From assembly GCF_003946205.1 (NCBI RefSeq), contig NZ_RHOS01000011.1:1-64000 (forward strand): a stretch of DNA of 64,000 bases, written 5' to 3'. The translations under genes and the position numbers were made by a program. Below, piece after piece: positions 52,506-61,340 of this stretch. The stretch's first letter is position 1. The number at the start of each line of letters is the position of its first letter. The DNA is from Companilactobacillus keshanensis (GTDB lineage Bacteria; Bacillota; Bacilli; Lactobacillales; Lactobacillaceae). Under the pieces are notes generated by a model, which ran no database searches, was not told where the DNA came from, and worked only from the letters and a program-made list of their open reading frames with translations.

Positions 52506-54086
52506 CTATTCCTCATATGAATCTAAAACTAAAGATTCCGAAATCAATAATTCACTATACACATCATAAACATATTTGGCCTTATCCAAAGCAGCACCAT
52601 CAATCAGATCGTACAAATATTTGCGTTCTTCCTCAAAGGCATTCATCAAGATTTGTCGTTCTTCAACCGCTTGAAATCCAGTAAATATGTAACGCTTACT
52701 ATTAACACCAGACCACTGTTTTAAAAACTGCCTCAAGGTAGTATTCCTATTTTGATCCAATAAATCAAACGTAACACTCTCTTTAACAGCCGGTGATATT
52801 TGCAAGTTCGAAACATACTCGATACCAACTCTAACCATTTTTTCACGGACAACTTTTTTATTCATCCATAGATCGTCCTCGTTTTGAACTGGATCCAAGA
52901 TTAATTTGAAAACAATTGTTGGCGTCAGCATACTCAAAATAATTACAACTGTTTCAGTTAATAAAATCAGGTTGAACAGATGTGTTGAAATTCCCTGTCC
53001 CACTAAGGAGAAGACCAAGGCCAGTGTAACTGCACCATGAACTCCACCTAACGAAAAACTGATGGCTTCCATTTGACCATATCTCGTTACAAATTTTGCA
53101 TAAAGATATCGTATCACTAATGACACTAAATAGATGACGATTCCCATCCACAGCCACTCTAAAGTGCTAGTTAGTTCAGTCTTTTTTTCAATTATGATTC
53201 TCATCAAAGATAAGCCTAAGATCACAAAGACAAATCCATTCATCGTGTCACCGATGAAATTCACCGTCTGATTAAAGAAGCTTAAATATCTTGGGCTGGA
53301 AAAGCGACTCCGACTCATTTCTCCATTAAAAATCAATCCTGCACTAACAACAGCAATGATTCCAGAAAGATTCAATTCTTCAGCAGCCAAATAAATCAAA
53401 ATTGGTGTCGCAAAGTAGACGATCAAATGTGATGAAGTGACATTAAATCGTGTCCGAATGATCATTTGTCGACATACCATGATAATAAAGGCCACCAATA
53501 AACCAAGTAGTGCACCACCAATGGCAGTCAAAATGAAAACTCCAAAATTTTTGGCATATGACAAATGACCGGTCTTGAACCAAATGACTCCAGCTTGCAG
53601 AAGAATAATGCCAGAAGCATCGTTGAATAATGATTCCATTTTCAAAACTGTTTCAGTCCGTTTAGGCATCTTACGACCTTCACTGACCGAATCCATTGCC
53701 GTCGCATCAGTCGGTGTACTGATGGCAATCAAGATCAAAGCAAATGGTAAAGTTAAACTGAATACTTGGCTGATCGTAAACAATCCTGCAATAGCAGATA
53801 CCAGCGCCAAAACCACTGCCGTCCCAATAATCGATTTGATTTTCTTTCTAACTAGGATACTTCTAGTTTTCTGACCTTCCAAAAACAATAACGGTGCGAT
53901 GATAAAGGCCATAAAAAATTCAAAATCAAATTTTGAAATATAACCATTAATAAGTGGAATAGCCGCAAAGATAATTCCAATAATCAAACTAATATACGTC
54001 TTTGAAATAGAACTGACAAATTTCGCTAAAAAGTTACTTAAAGCTACTGCAATCAAAATAATGATCGTCGATACATACATTTCCAT
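52506..54086 (-). CDS. CPA1-family Na+(K+)/H+ antiporter, NhaP-like
   Basis: A 526-residue antiporter with 12-13 helices and a cytosolic C-terminal tail of about 120 residues. ISTPTDATAMDSVSEG and KMESLFNDASGI are the conserved ion-binding regions (ND pair in helix 5), and SLGGVHGAVTLALVFSL is the helix 10-like signature. It exchanges monovalent cations for protons. It lies upstream of the TetM-like gene, 11 nt away. A terminator hairpin lies just before its ribosome site (GGGGGA). Confidence 0.88.
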   Translation of the reverse strand: MEMYVSTIIILIAVALSNFLAKFVSSISKTYISLIIGIIFAAIPLINGYISKFDFEFFMAFIIAPLLFLEGQKTRSILVRKKIKSIIGTAVVLALVSAIAGLFTISQVFSLTLPFALILIAISTPTDATAMDSVSEGRKMPKRTETVLKMESLFNDASGIILLQAGVIWFKTGHLSYAKNFGVFILTAIGGALLGLLVAFIIMVCRQMIIRTRFNVTSSHLIVYFATPILIYLAAEELNLSGIIAVVSAGLIFNGEMSRSRFSSPRYLSFFNQTVNFIGDTMNGFVFVILGLSLMRIIIEKKTELTSTLEWLWMGIVIYLVSLVIRYLYAKFVTRYGQMEAISFSLGGVHGAVTLALVFSLVGQGISTHLFNLILLTETVVIILSMLTPTIVFKLILDPVQNEDDLWMNKKVVREKMVRVGIEYVSNLQISPAVKESVTFDLLDQNRNTTLRQFLKQWSGVNSKRYIFTGFQAVEERQILMNAFEEERKYLYDLIDGAALDKAKYVYDVYSELLISESLVLDSYEE

Positions 54087-54103
54087 AAACTATTCCCCCA
54101 CTC

Positions 54104-54155
54104 AAAAAAAACAAGGCGTGAAAAAACTATGTTTTTCCACACCTACTAGTCATTT
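54104..54155 (-). terminator. Hairpin terminator or attenuator before the antiporter gene
   Basis: On the minus strand AGGTGTGGAAAAAC pairs with GTTTTTTCACGCCT, then GTTTTTTTTG. A promoter-like TTGACA (54183-54188) with an A/T-rich -10 lies upstream, so the hairpin would sit inside the antiporter's own leader. It may end upstream transcription or attenuate the antiporter. Confidence 0.6.
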
Positions 54156-54212
54156 TTGAGGTTATATTAACTATTTAATTTTGTCAATTAATAAGCGGTT
54201 TGAATCGTCTCT

Positions 54213-54372
54213 AGGTATGAGAATGGTCACCTGCTATGCGGACCGGTCCCAGCCTTGGTCTGGTACCTCGGTTTGAAGCCTTACAAAGTTCGGTAAGGCT
54301 TCAAACTCGCCCGATGATGTAATGGCTAAAGCCATAACATCATTCTCACAGCTGGTGACCATTCTCATACCC
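54213..54372 (+). repeat. Structured repeat element, copy C
   Basis: The most perfect copy. Its closing stem is 18 bp without mismatch: GGTATGAGAATGGTCACC with GGTGACCATTCTCATACC. Inside are a hairpin of the GGTACCAGACC-AA-GGCTGGGACC type, a perfect 14-bp GTTTGAAGCCTTAC stem, and an ATGATGT-ATGGCT stem. It is inverted relative to copy D, 144 bp away, and lies upstream of the antiporter gene. Compared with copy D, two base pairs in each of two blocks of the outer stem change on both sides. Confidence 0.82.
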
Positions 54373-54516
54373 TCCGACTTAATTTATTCAATGAAATCAA
54401 TTAGTTATATAAACATTAAATGAAATCGAAAAAAGAAGCCATACCACATCTAAAGTGCGATACAACTCCCTCTTATTAAAATTAATGAATTATTTTCGAA
54501 TACTAAATTAGTCGTA

Positions 54517-54670
54517 AGGACTGAGAATATTTACCAGCTATGAAAGTGGCGTTACGGCGTGAGCCGTTTACACCACCGGGCGTGTTGGAGACTTGCGAGC
54601 AAGGCTTCAACACGAGGTACCAGACCAAGGCTGGGACCGGTCCGCATAGCAGGTGAATATTCTCAGTCCT
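54517..54670 (-). repeat. Structured repeat element, copy D
   Basis: This minus-strand copy lies 26 nt after the mtlD stop. The closing stem pairs GGACTGAGAATATTCACC with GGTAAATATTCTCAGTCC at 17 of 18 positions. The hairpin GGTACCAGACC-AA-GGCTGGGACC is identical to copy C in reverse orientation. The GTGTTGAAGCC stem shows compensatory changes (partner CAACAC). It is placed like copy B, directly after a minus-strand operon end. Confidence 0.82.
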
Positions 54671-54695
54671 GTAGACGAGACAACACAATTAAACT

Positions 54696-55847
54696 CTATT
54701 TGTTAATTTTTGCTTCATATGATGCAAGGATTTCATTAATTAAGTCTTCATCCTTAAGACCAGTTACCTTCTTGATAACATCGATAGCTTTATCCTCTTT
54801 AAGCATCTTCTGTAATTCAACACTCTCTGAATCTTTAGCCTCGTCAAATGTTAATATCATACCTACTGTGTCTAACAATACACTATAGTCTAATGAGCGC
54901 TCTTTCAATTCACGGATTGGGCGAATAAATCTTTCATCAAATCCTAATTTACGGATTGGTGTACGACCAACTCTTAAGATATCATCTGAAATATATTTAT
55001 TCTCGAAACGACTTAGGATCTTATCTTGATAAGCTTTGTGTTCTGCAGGATCGAAGTTCCATTTGTGAATCAATAGGTCACCAGTTTCTTTGAGGGCCCC
55101 TTTAACTTGTTTAAGAACTTTTTCGTCAGCAATAGCATCACCGATTGTCTTGTATCCAAGGTATTCACCAGTGTAAGCTACTGTGGCGTGACCTGTATTA
55201 ACTGAGAACAACTTACGCTCGATATATGGTTCCAGATCCTTAACATAAACAACTGTATCCAATTTAATTGATGGATTCTTCATTTGCGATTCATCAATGA
55301 CCCATTCCTTGAATGGTTCAACTGAAACGGCCAAAGGATCTTCATGATGTTGGATAGGAACGATACGATCAACAGCTGCATTAGGGAAACCGATATATTC
55401 GTCAGCAAACTTCTTATCATCATCTGACAAGTGCTTGTAAACTTCACCCTTTAGAAATTGGCTACCACCGATCATGTTTTCACATGCGATAACGTCCAAT
55501 GTCTTTTCGTTGCCATTAGCTTTACGTGCACTGATACCATCAGCAATCAAACCAGCGATAAATTGTAAGATCTTAGGTCCGATAGCTGTTGTAACCATGT
55601 CAGCATTTTCAATAGCACTAACAACCTTTTCAGGATTGTCTTTATTGTTAATACCGTCTACGTTAGAAACATGAATTTTCTTCTTGCCTTCTGCGGCTAA
55701 TTCAATATCATATTCTTTTCTATTATTTAAGGCATCAATGATTGTTGAGTTAACATCAACAAAGTGAATGTCGAATCCGTTAGATGCTAAAGTTTCTCCA
55801 ATGAATCCTCTACCAATATTACCTGCTCCAAAATGTACTGCGTTCAT
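54696..55847 (-). CDS. mtlD: Mannitol-1-phosphate 5-dehydrogenase
   Basis: This NAD-dependent enzyme of about 383 residues oxidises mannitol 1-phosphate, the PTS product, to fructose 6-phosphate. The N-terminus [14 protein letters not shown] is the dinucleotide-binding loop. [11 protein letters not shown] and [16 protein letters not shown], with the catalytic Lys/Asn/His set, are typical of the polyol-specific long-chain dehydrogenases. I take the ATG at 55847, 1 nt after the mtlF stop, with AAAGGAAG as ribosome site. A TTG at 55856 is less likely. It is the last gene of the mannitol operon. Confidence 0.95.
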   Translation of the reverse strand: MNAVHFGAGNIGRGFIGETLASNGFDIHFVDVNSTIIDALNNRKEYDIELAAEGKKKIHVSNVDGINNKDNPEKVVSAIENADMVTTAIGPKILQFIAGLIADGISARKANGNEKTLDVIACENMIGGSQFLKGEVYKHLSDDDKKFADEYIGFPNAAVDRIVPIQHHEDPLAVSVEPFKEWVIDESQMKNPSIKLDTVVYVKDLEPYIERKLFSVNTGHATVAYTGEYLGYKTIGDAIADEKVLKQVKGALKETGDLLIHKWNFDPAEHKAYQDKILSRFENKYISDDILRVGRTPIRKLGFDERFIRPIRELKERSLDYSVLLDTVGMILTFDEAKDSESVELQKMLKEDKAIDVIKKVTGLKDEDLINEILASYEAKINK

Positions 55848-55848
55848 C

Positions 55849-56292
55849 CTAATCAACTTCCTTTAATAGATTAATTACTTCTTCTGGTGATTGTGCATCG
55901 GCTAATTTTTCGACATTAGCAATATCACTACAAAATAGTGCGATCGATGACAACAATTGCAAGTGCTCACCGTTTAATCCTGCAATACCAAATACAACTG
56001 TGACAAGTTTTTCATCAGCTGGATCCTCACTGAAATCAACACCCATTGGATATTGAACAATTGAAATCCCAGTTTTCTTGATGAAATGCTTACCATTTTC
56101 GGTACCGTGCGGAATAGCTATAAAGTTACCCATATAAACTGATACATCCTTGTTACGGTCAATCATTGAACTGATATATCCGGGTTCAACGTAACCATTG
56201 TCAACTAGCAATTGACCAGCTTGTTTGATGGCATCTTCTTTTGTCTTTGCTTCTTGATTAAGTTTGATGAGATTTTTATCTAAGGCCTTCAT
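55849..56292 (-). CDS. mtlF: Mannitol-specific PTS enzyme IIA
   Basis: This 147-residue soluble phosphocarrier takes phosphate from HPr on the His of [11 protein letters not shown] and passes it to the IIB domain of Mtl[11 protein letters not shown] and [19 protein letters not shown] (in parts) are conserved IIA-Mtl features. It lies 4 nt after mtlR and 1 nt before mtlD. Confidence 0.95.
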   Translation of the reverse strand: MKALDKNLIKLNQEAKTKEDAIKQAGQLLVDNGYVEPGYISSMIDRNKDVSVYMGNFIAIPHGTENGKHFIKKTGISIVQYPMGVDFSEDPADEKLVTVVFGIAGLNGEHLQLLSSIALFCSDIANVEKLADAQSPEEVINLLKEVD

Positions 56293-56296
56293 CGTT

Positions 56297-58375
56297 TCAC
56301 TTCCAATCCCTTTGTTTAATAGCGTCCAAAAATAATTCAGATACTAATTCTTTTAATTCATTAGTATTACCATGTTGGTAAACTTTCAGATTACTTTCAC
56401 TATCAATGATTGAACTGGAGATACCTCCCATCAAATCTGCACTGAAATCATTCATTTCTCTAGGCGCTAACATGAAAAAGCACCGTTTCAAATTCATTGC
56501 CTTATGATCCATTCCCTTAATAACGATCCAATTGGACAACTCATAGATTGAGAAAAATGGTTCAATAACAGCTTCATTAGTTGTATGGACTAAGCCCATG
56601 CCGGTATTAGGAAGTCCCACTGGAGCTCGTTCCATTCTCTGGAAAAGTGCGGTTGCCACTTTATCAGCATCTGAAACGAATTCTGGTCGTAATCTTCTTG
56701 ATAGTAACAACAGTGTTTGCTGTAAATTGTAATCACGATTATCAATTTTCTTAACTTCGATATGTTTTAATAACTTTTTAGATACAGATAATTCATCATA
56801 AAGATTATTCAATTTAGTTATGGGATCGTTTGTCTTACCCGAGATAGAGAGTCCCCTCTTGACCTCTATGGCACCAAACTGATCGTTTAAATAATCTTTT
56901 ATTTCTCTAATTTCATTTTGCAAAAGCAATGGTGAGATAACTTTGTAAGGATATTTGAAACCAGGCAAGAAAATTGTTGAGAGAATCAAATCATATTGTT
57001 TCAAATCTAATTTACTCAATTCGGCAACTCGAGATACTCGATAATTACTGATTTCCGGTACGGTTTTCTTTAATCTGCTTTTCAAAACTCTGGCTGTCCC
57101 AATACCATTTGCACAGACGACTAAGGCGCTAATAATCTTGTCTTGTCGTTGCTGTTCAAAGGCTGATGCAAAATGAATTAGCACATACGCTGCTTCACTA
57201 CTGGGTAATCTATCGTCAAATACGTCCTTGAGACTATCTTTCACTCTTTCATAAAGCTGTGGATAATTGCTAATGACATTTTTTAGAACTGGATTGTTGA
57301 TCTCCGGTAACTGGGAGATCTGTCGTTTTAAGGCGGACCCAATGTGCGCCATTAAATCGTTGAACAACGTATCATCAGTTTTAAAATCATATCCAAAACT
57401 ATCTGAAACTTGTTTGATCAAACTTCTTACCTGATAGGAAAGTTGCAGATCATAGTCATCAAGTAAAACATTATTAGAAATAGAAAAGCTCATTCCTTGA
57501 ATCTGTTGTGCCATAAATCCTAATTCCATCAATGAAATACGATCTCGAATCGTCTCACTAAACTGATTAAAAAGCTCTATTGCAACATGTTGATATTTGA
57601 ACAAATTGCTCTGATCAATGTGGTTTAGATGAGAAATAACTCTTTTGTCTTCAATTCTCTTGGCCGAAACAGCCAATATGATAATTAACTGCTTGAGCTG
57701 GCTATCGGAGAAATTGGAGAAATCAGTCTTGATACGACTTTGAATTGCTTCGTTTGCTTGTTTGACCAAATCGACATCTAATAAATTGATAAAATACTGA
57801 GATGTCGTGATCGATCCAATTGCTGTATCATTCATGAGAAATTCGAAGAATTCATATTCGTTGATTTCACTAGAAAGAATGCCGCTGATAACTCGGCGAA
57901 CATTACTTTCTTTTCCGATTATTTCTATGCCTTTGGCCTTAATTCGGGAGATATCAAGTTGATAATCGTTGAAAATACCTTCTATCACTTTCAAATCCTG
58001 GGTAATAGTGGATACACTGACCTCAAACTCATCAGCTAAAGCACCAATGGTAGTTATTTTATTAACAGTCAACAACTTACAAGCTAAAGCACTCTGACGT
58101 GTTTCAACTGAAGATATGGTTGCCTGTTTATTGGGTTGGACCAGCATTGAATTCAGTTCATCCAAATTCTCTTTACTGCCGACCAAATAATAACTGCCAT
58201 CCTCTTTGGTTAAACTAATGGCTAAATGAGCCAAGCTTGTTTCCAAACTCGATAATTCACGGTAAATCGTTCGACGACTTACATGAATATTTTTCATCAA
58301 ATCAGCGATTCCTAAACCATTAGGGTTCTTTAATAAAAGTAATGATATTTCCGACTCTCGGCTTGATAGATTCAT
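56297..58375 (-). CDS. mtlR: Mannitol operon activator MtlR (PRD-containing)
   Basis: A 692-residue transcription activator. It has two N-terminal helix-turn-helix domains (about 1-60: IADLMKNIHVSRRTIYREL; about 85-145: IGALADEFEVSVSTITQDL), two PTS regulation domains (about 185-285 and 300-400), a IIB-like domain with VVCANGIGTARVLKSRLK, and a C-terminal IIA-like domain with LPNTGMGLVHTTNE, carrying the regulatory His. Phosphorylation by PTS proteins sets its activity. It lies between mtlA and mtlF, so it is co-transcribed. Confidence 0.93.
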   Translation of the reverse strand: MNLSSRESEISLLLLKNPNGLGIADLMKNIHVSRRTIYRELSSLETSLAHLAISLTKEDGSYYLVGSKENLDELNSMLVQPNKQATISSVETRQSALACKLLTVNKITTIGALADEFEVSVSTITQDLKVIEGIFNDYQLDISRIKAKGIEIIGKESNVRRVISGILSSEINEYEFFEFLMNDTAIGSITTSQYFINLLDVDLVKQANEAIQSRIKTDFSNFSDSQLKQLIIILAVSAKRIEDKRVISHLNHIDQSNLFKYQHVAIELFNQFSETIRDRISLMELGFMAQQIQGMSFSISNNVLLDDYDLQLSYQVRSLIKQVSDSFGYDFKTDDTLFNDLMAHIGSALKRQISQLPEINNPVLKNVISNYPQLYERVKDSLKDVFDDRLPSSEAAYVLIHFASAFEQQRQDKIISALVVCANGIGTARVLKSRLKKTVPEISNYRVSRVAELSKLDLKQYDLILSTIFLPGFKYPYKVISPLLLQNEIREIKDYLNDQFGAIEVKRGLSISGKTNDPITKLNNLYDELSVSKKLLKHIEVKKIDNRDYNLQQTLLLLSRRLRPEFVSDADKVATALFQRMERAPVGLPNTGMGLVHTTNEAVIEPFFSIYELSNWIVIKGMDHKAMNLKRCFFMLAPREMNDFSADLMGGISSSIIDSESNLKVYQHGNTNELKELVSELFLDAIKQRDWK

Positions 58376-58395
58376 CCTTTTTCGTCCTTGCAGAA

Positions 58396-60231
58396 TTATT
58401 TAAGTTCTGCAATAAGTTTATCATACTCAGGTGCATCCATTAGATTATCAACCATGAGCACTTGAACATTCTTGAATGATAACTTGATACGTTTTGCAGT
58501 ATCACGACTAGCAATTACAAGAACCTCTGCTTCATCATCAACTTCACCAACTGAAAGATGTTGAACTTTGACGTCTGATACACCGGACTTCTTCATATTA
58601 TCTTTGAACAATGAACGTCCCATAGTTGCGGAGCCAACATTTTGATCATGATGAATGAAGTCGATTACTTTGATCTTTGAAACATCTATATCTTGAAGAT
58701 TGCTTGACTCGGCAGTTTCCTTTTTAGCATCCTTGTCAGCCTTAGGAGCACTGTCAACGGTATCGGAAACTTCTTTAGTCTTTAAACCTGTAACAATTTC
58801 GTCGTACTTAGGTGAATTCAAGAAATTCTCAACTGCAACGTGAACGGCTGAAGGTGTCTTTTGAAGGGCACGATTTGCTAATTCATCTTGTGTAACAACT
58901 AATAATCCTGGTTCATCTTTCAAATTATTGATAGCTGTATTTGTAACTGATAGTCCCAAACCAGCTTTTTTAACTTTATCTCTAAGAATTGAAGCACCCA
59001 TTGCTGATGATCCCATTCCGGCATCACAAGCAAAGATAATGTGGTTAACTTCATTAGCTGTTGAAAGGATAGCACGAGCATCTTCTGTTGATGCAGCTGA
59101 TGCATCTGAAGTGCCTTTAGCTGAACCTTTCATATTTGCCAATTTGGCCTGACTGGTTTCAAGATCTGTATCTTCTGTCTTATCACGTTTCAAAATAATC
59201 ATTGAAATCAAGAATGAAACGACCGTTGCAACAGCGACACCACTTAGAACCCCAATATAATTTCCCAGACCCTTAGGAGTCATGAGAAGAATTGAAATAA
59301 TAGAACCTGGTGAAGGTGAAGCCTTCAAACCTGCTCCAAATAGGTTAAACATGAATGTACCTGAAACACCACCGGCGATTACTGATAGGAACAATGCAGG
59401 TTTCATTAATACATATGGGAAGTAAATTTCATGAATACCACCAAAGAAGTGAATAATTGCGGCACCAGAAGCACTACTCTTAGCACTACCCTTACCAAAG
59501 AACATAAATGCCAACAATACTCCAAGACCTGGACCTGGATCTGGTTCAAGCAAGAATAGAATTGATTTACCAGCAGATGCTGATGCTTGAATACCTAATG
59601 GTGTTAAAATACCTTGATTAATAGCATTATTTAAGAATAAAATTTTTGCTGGTTCAATGAAGATATTTGCTAATGGAATAAGATTATGTTTGATGATCCA
59701 ATCTACACCTACAGCTAATATTCCAGAAAGTCCTGAAACAACTGGACCTATTCCGAAGAATCCGACAATTGCCAACAACATACCTAAAATACCGGCTGAG
59801 AAGTTATTAACAAGCATTTCGAATCCTTGTTTAGTTCTTGGCTGAGCCCATGCATCAAATTTCTTGATACACCAACCAGCTAAAGGTCCCATAATCATGG
59901 CACCAATAAACATTGGAATATTTGTACCAACAATGACACCCATTGTTGCAATAGCACCAACGACACCTCCACGATGTTCGTCAACCATGCTACCACCTGT
60001 AAAGGCGATTAATAATGGCAATAAATATGTAACCATTGGCGTGATCATTTTTGCCAATTGGGCATTAGGAAGCCAACCTGAAGCCATAAATAAGGCTGTA
60101 ATAAGTCCCCAAGCAATGAATGCCCCGATATTTGGCATAACCATTCCTGAAAGCTTACTACCTAGACGCTGAGTCTTCGTTTTGAGCGAAGTCTTTTCTT
60201 TTTTTGCGTCACTATTTGAAACTGCCTTCAT
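58396..60231 (-). CDS. mtlA: Mannitol-specific PTS enzyme IICB with an extra degenerate IIB-like domain
   Basis: This transporter of about 611 residues carries and phosphorylates mannitol. The IIC membrane domain (about 1-345) includes the GGIHEIYFPY motif. A IIB domain follows with FACDAGMGSSAMG (phosphorylated Cys near residue 397). After an acidic linker there is a second IIB-like domain (about 518-611) whose loop reads FIHHDQNVGSATMG, so the Cys is replaced by His. I start at the ATG at 60231 with AAGGAG; the in-frame TTG upstream spans that site. It is the first gene of the mannitol operon. Confidence 0.93.
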   Translation of the reverse strand: MKAVSNSDAKKEKTSLKTKTQRLGSKLSGMVMPNIGAFIAWGLITALFMASGWLPNAQLAKMITPMVTYLLPLLIAFTGGSMVDEHRGGVVGAIATMGVIVGTNIPMFIGAMIMGPLAGWCIKKFDAWAQPRTKQGFEMLVNNFSAGILGMLLAIVGFFGIGPVVSGLSGILAVGVDWIIKHNLIPLANIFIEPAKILFLNNAINQGILTPLGIQASASAGKSILFLLEPDPGPGLGVLLAFMFFGKGSAKSSASGAAIIHFFGGIHEIYFPYVLMKPALFLSVIAGGVSGTFMFNLFGAGLKASPSPGSIISILLMTPKGLGNYIGVLSGVAVATVVSFLISMIILKRDKTEDTDLETSQAKLANMKGSAKGTSDASAASTEDARAILSTANEVNHIIFACDAGMGSSAMGASILRDKVKKAGLGLSVTNTAINNLKDEPGLLVVTQDELANRALQKTPSAVHVAVENFLNSPKYDEIVTGLKTKEVSDTVDSAPKADKDAKKETAESSNLQDIDVSKIKVIDFIHHDQNVGSATMGRSLFKDNMKKSGVSDVKVQHLSVGEVDDEAEVLVIASRDTAKRIKLSFKNVQVLMVDNLMDAPEYDKLIAELK

Positions 60232-60253
60232 ATTTCTAACACTCCTTCCAAGC

Positions 60254-60304
60254 ACTTAAAACGCTTATAAGAAATATTGTATGCGTTTCCCAAATTTCCA
60301 TCAA
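60254..60304 (-). promoter_or_regulatory. mtlA promoter with two cre-like sites
   Basis: Minus-strand TTGATG (60299-60304), 17-bp spacer and TACAAT (60276-60281). Two imperfect cre-like sites overlap it: TGTATGCGTTTCCC (60278-60291, 11 of 14 matches) across the -10, and TTAAAACGCTTATA (60256-60269, 12 of 14) just downstream. This fits CcpA repression of mannitol uptake. Confidence 0.6.
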
Positions 60305-60337
60305 CGATAGCTTTGGCACAAAAATCTATGACAAAAC

Positions 60338-60351
60338 TTGGTATAGACAAA
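60338..60351. promoter_or_regulatory. NagR (GntR-type) dre-like site 1
   Basis: TTGGTATAGACAAA is close to the NagR/YvoA site ATTGGTATAGACCAAT. It lies between the mtlA and nagB promoters and may allow looping with the second site at nagB. Confidence 0.55.
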
Positions 60352-60365
60352 TTTTCTGTAAATTC

Positions 60366-60408
60366 TTGACAGAGACCATCAAAGACAACTATAATTGGAC
60401 TATACCAA
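60366..60408 (+). promoter_or_regulatory. nagB promoter with overlapping NagR-type operator
   Basis: TTGACA (60366-60371), 18-bp spacer and TATAAT (60390-60395) form a strong promoter. TTGGACTATACCAA (60395-60408) is a palindrome matching the GntR-family NagR (YvoA) operator and overlaps the -10 end and start site. Amino-sugar phosphate should relieve repression. No nagR gene is in the window. Confidence 0.75.
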
Positions 60409-60444
60409 ACAAGAGGTATAATTCTGAAGGGAGTAACATATATA

Positions 60445-61176
60445 ATGAAAGTTATTGTTACAAGTAATAAAGAGATTGCCGGTAAAGAAGCATTTAAACT
60501 TATTAAATCAGCTATGGATGACGGTGCTAAGGTTCTTGGTTTAGCAACTGGTAGTACACCAATTCCTTTATATAAGGAAATGATCGCCAGCGATGTTGAT
60601 TTCTCAAAGATGACATCAGTTAACCTGGACGAATACGTTGGTCTTGCACCAGAAGATCCACAAAGTTACCGCTACTTCATGCAATCAAACCTATTTAACA
60701 AGAAACCATTTGCAGAAACATTTGTTCCTGATGGTAAAGCAAAAGATTCTTCAGAAGAAGCAAAACGTTACAATAAAGTTATTGCTGATCACCCTATTGA
60801 TCTCCAAGTTCTTGGCTTGGGTCGCAATGGTCACATTGGTTTTAACGAACCAGGTTCACCATTTGATGTAGAAACAAGAAAAGTTCAATTAACAGAATCA
60901 ACTATTGAAGCAAACTCCAGAAATTTTGAAAACGAAAATGACGTACCTCGTTACGCATACTCAATGGGTATTGGTTCAATCCTTAAAAGTAAAAAGATCG
61001 TCTTGATGGCATTCGGTACAGAAAAAGCCGATGCTGTTAAAGGAATGATCGAAGGCAAAGTTACAAATGACTGCCCTGCATCAGTTCTTCAAACAAAAGA
61101 CGATGTAACAATCATCGTTGATAAAGACGCTGGTAGTGAATTAAGTGATTCATCAATCGACGAAAAAATTAACTAG
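60445..61176 (+). CDS. nagB: Glucosamine-6-phosphate deaminase
   Basis: A 243-residue enzyme turning glucosamine 6-phosphate into fructose 6-phosphate and ammonia. [13 protein letters not shown] binds the phosphate, [10 protein letters not shown] carries the catalytic Asp, and [18 protein letters not shown] the catalytic His and Glu region. It is the short form without the allosteric extension, as usual in Firmicutes. The ribosome site is GAAGGGAG. It is divergent from mtlA, so mannitol and amino-sugar genes share a control region. Confidence 0.95.
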   Translation: MKVIVTSNKEIAGKEAFKLIKSAMDDGAKVLGLATGSTPIPLYKEMIASDVDFSKMTSVNLDEYVGLAPEDPQSYRYFMQSNLFNKKPFAETFVPDGKAKDSSEEAKRYNKVIADHPIDLQVLGLGRNGHIGFNEPGSPFDVETRKVQLTESTIEANSRNFENENDVPRYAYSMGIGSILKSKKIVLMAFGTEKADAVKGMIEGKVTNDCPASVLQTKDDVTIIVDKDAGSELSDSSIDEKIN

Positions 61177-61203
61177 TTTCTACTATATATATATATAGTC
61201 AAA

Positions 61204-61248
61204 TTGATCCCCCCATCTGCCAATTTTGGTAGATGGGGGATCTTTTGT
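61204..61248 (+). terminator. Terminator of nagB
   Basis: GATCCCCCCATCTGCCAA pairs with TTGGTAGATGGGGGATC and is followed by TTTT. A short (TA)n run lies just before it at 61184-61197. Confidence 0.9.
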
Positions 61249-61296
61249 TGTTATGTCATATATGACACTATGCTATGCTATTTAATAGTAGACACA

Positions 61297-61328
61297 AAAA
61301 GAGCCATGCCGTAGGCATGGCTCTTAAT
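61297..61328 (-). terminator. Terminator of the rhamnose operon
   Basis: AAGAGCCATGCC pairs with GGCATGGCTCTT around a GTA loop and gives TTTTTGTG on the minus strand, 15 nt after the rhaD stop. Confidence 0.88.
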
Positions 61329-61340
61329 TTGAAAATGCGT

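Noticed and set aside
54559-54888. Open frame on the plus strand across repeat copy D and the mtlD 3' end
   Set aside because: It runs through the hairpin arms of the repeat and antisense to mtlD, has no ribosome site and resembles no protein. The repeat structure explains the sequence.
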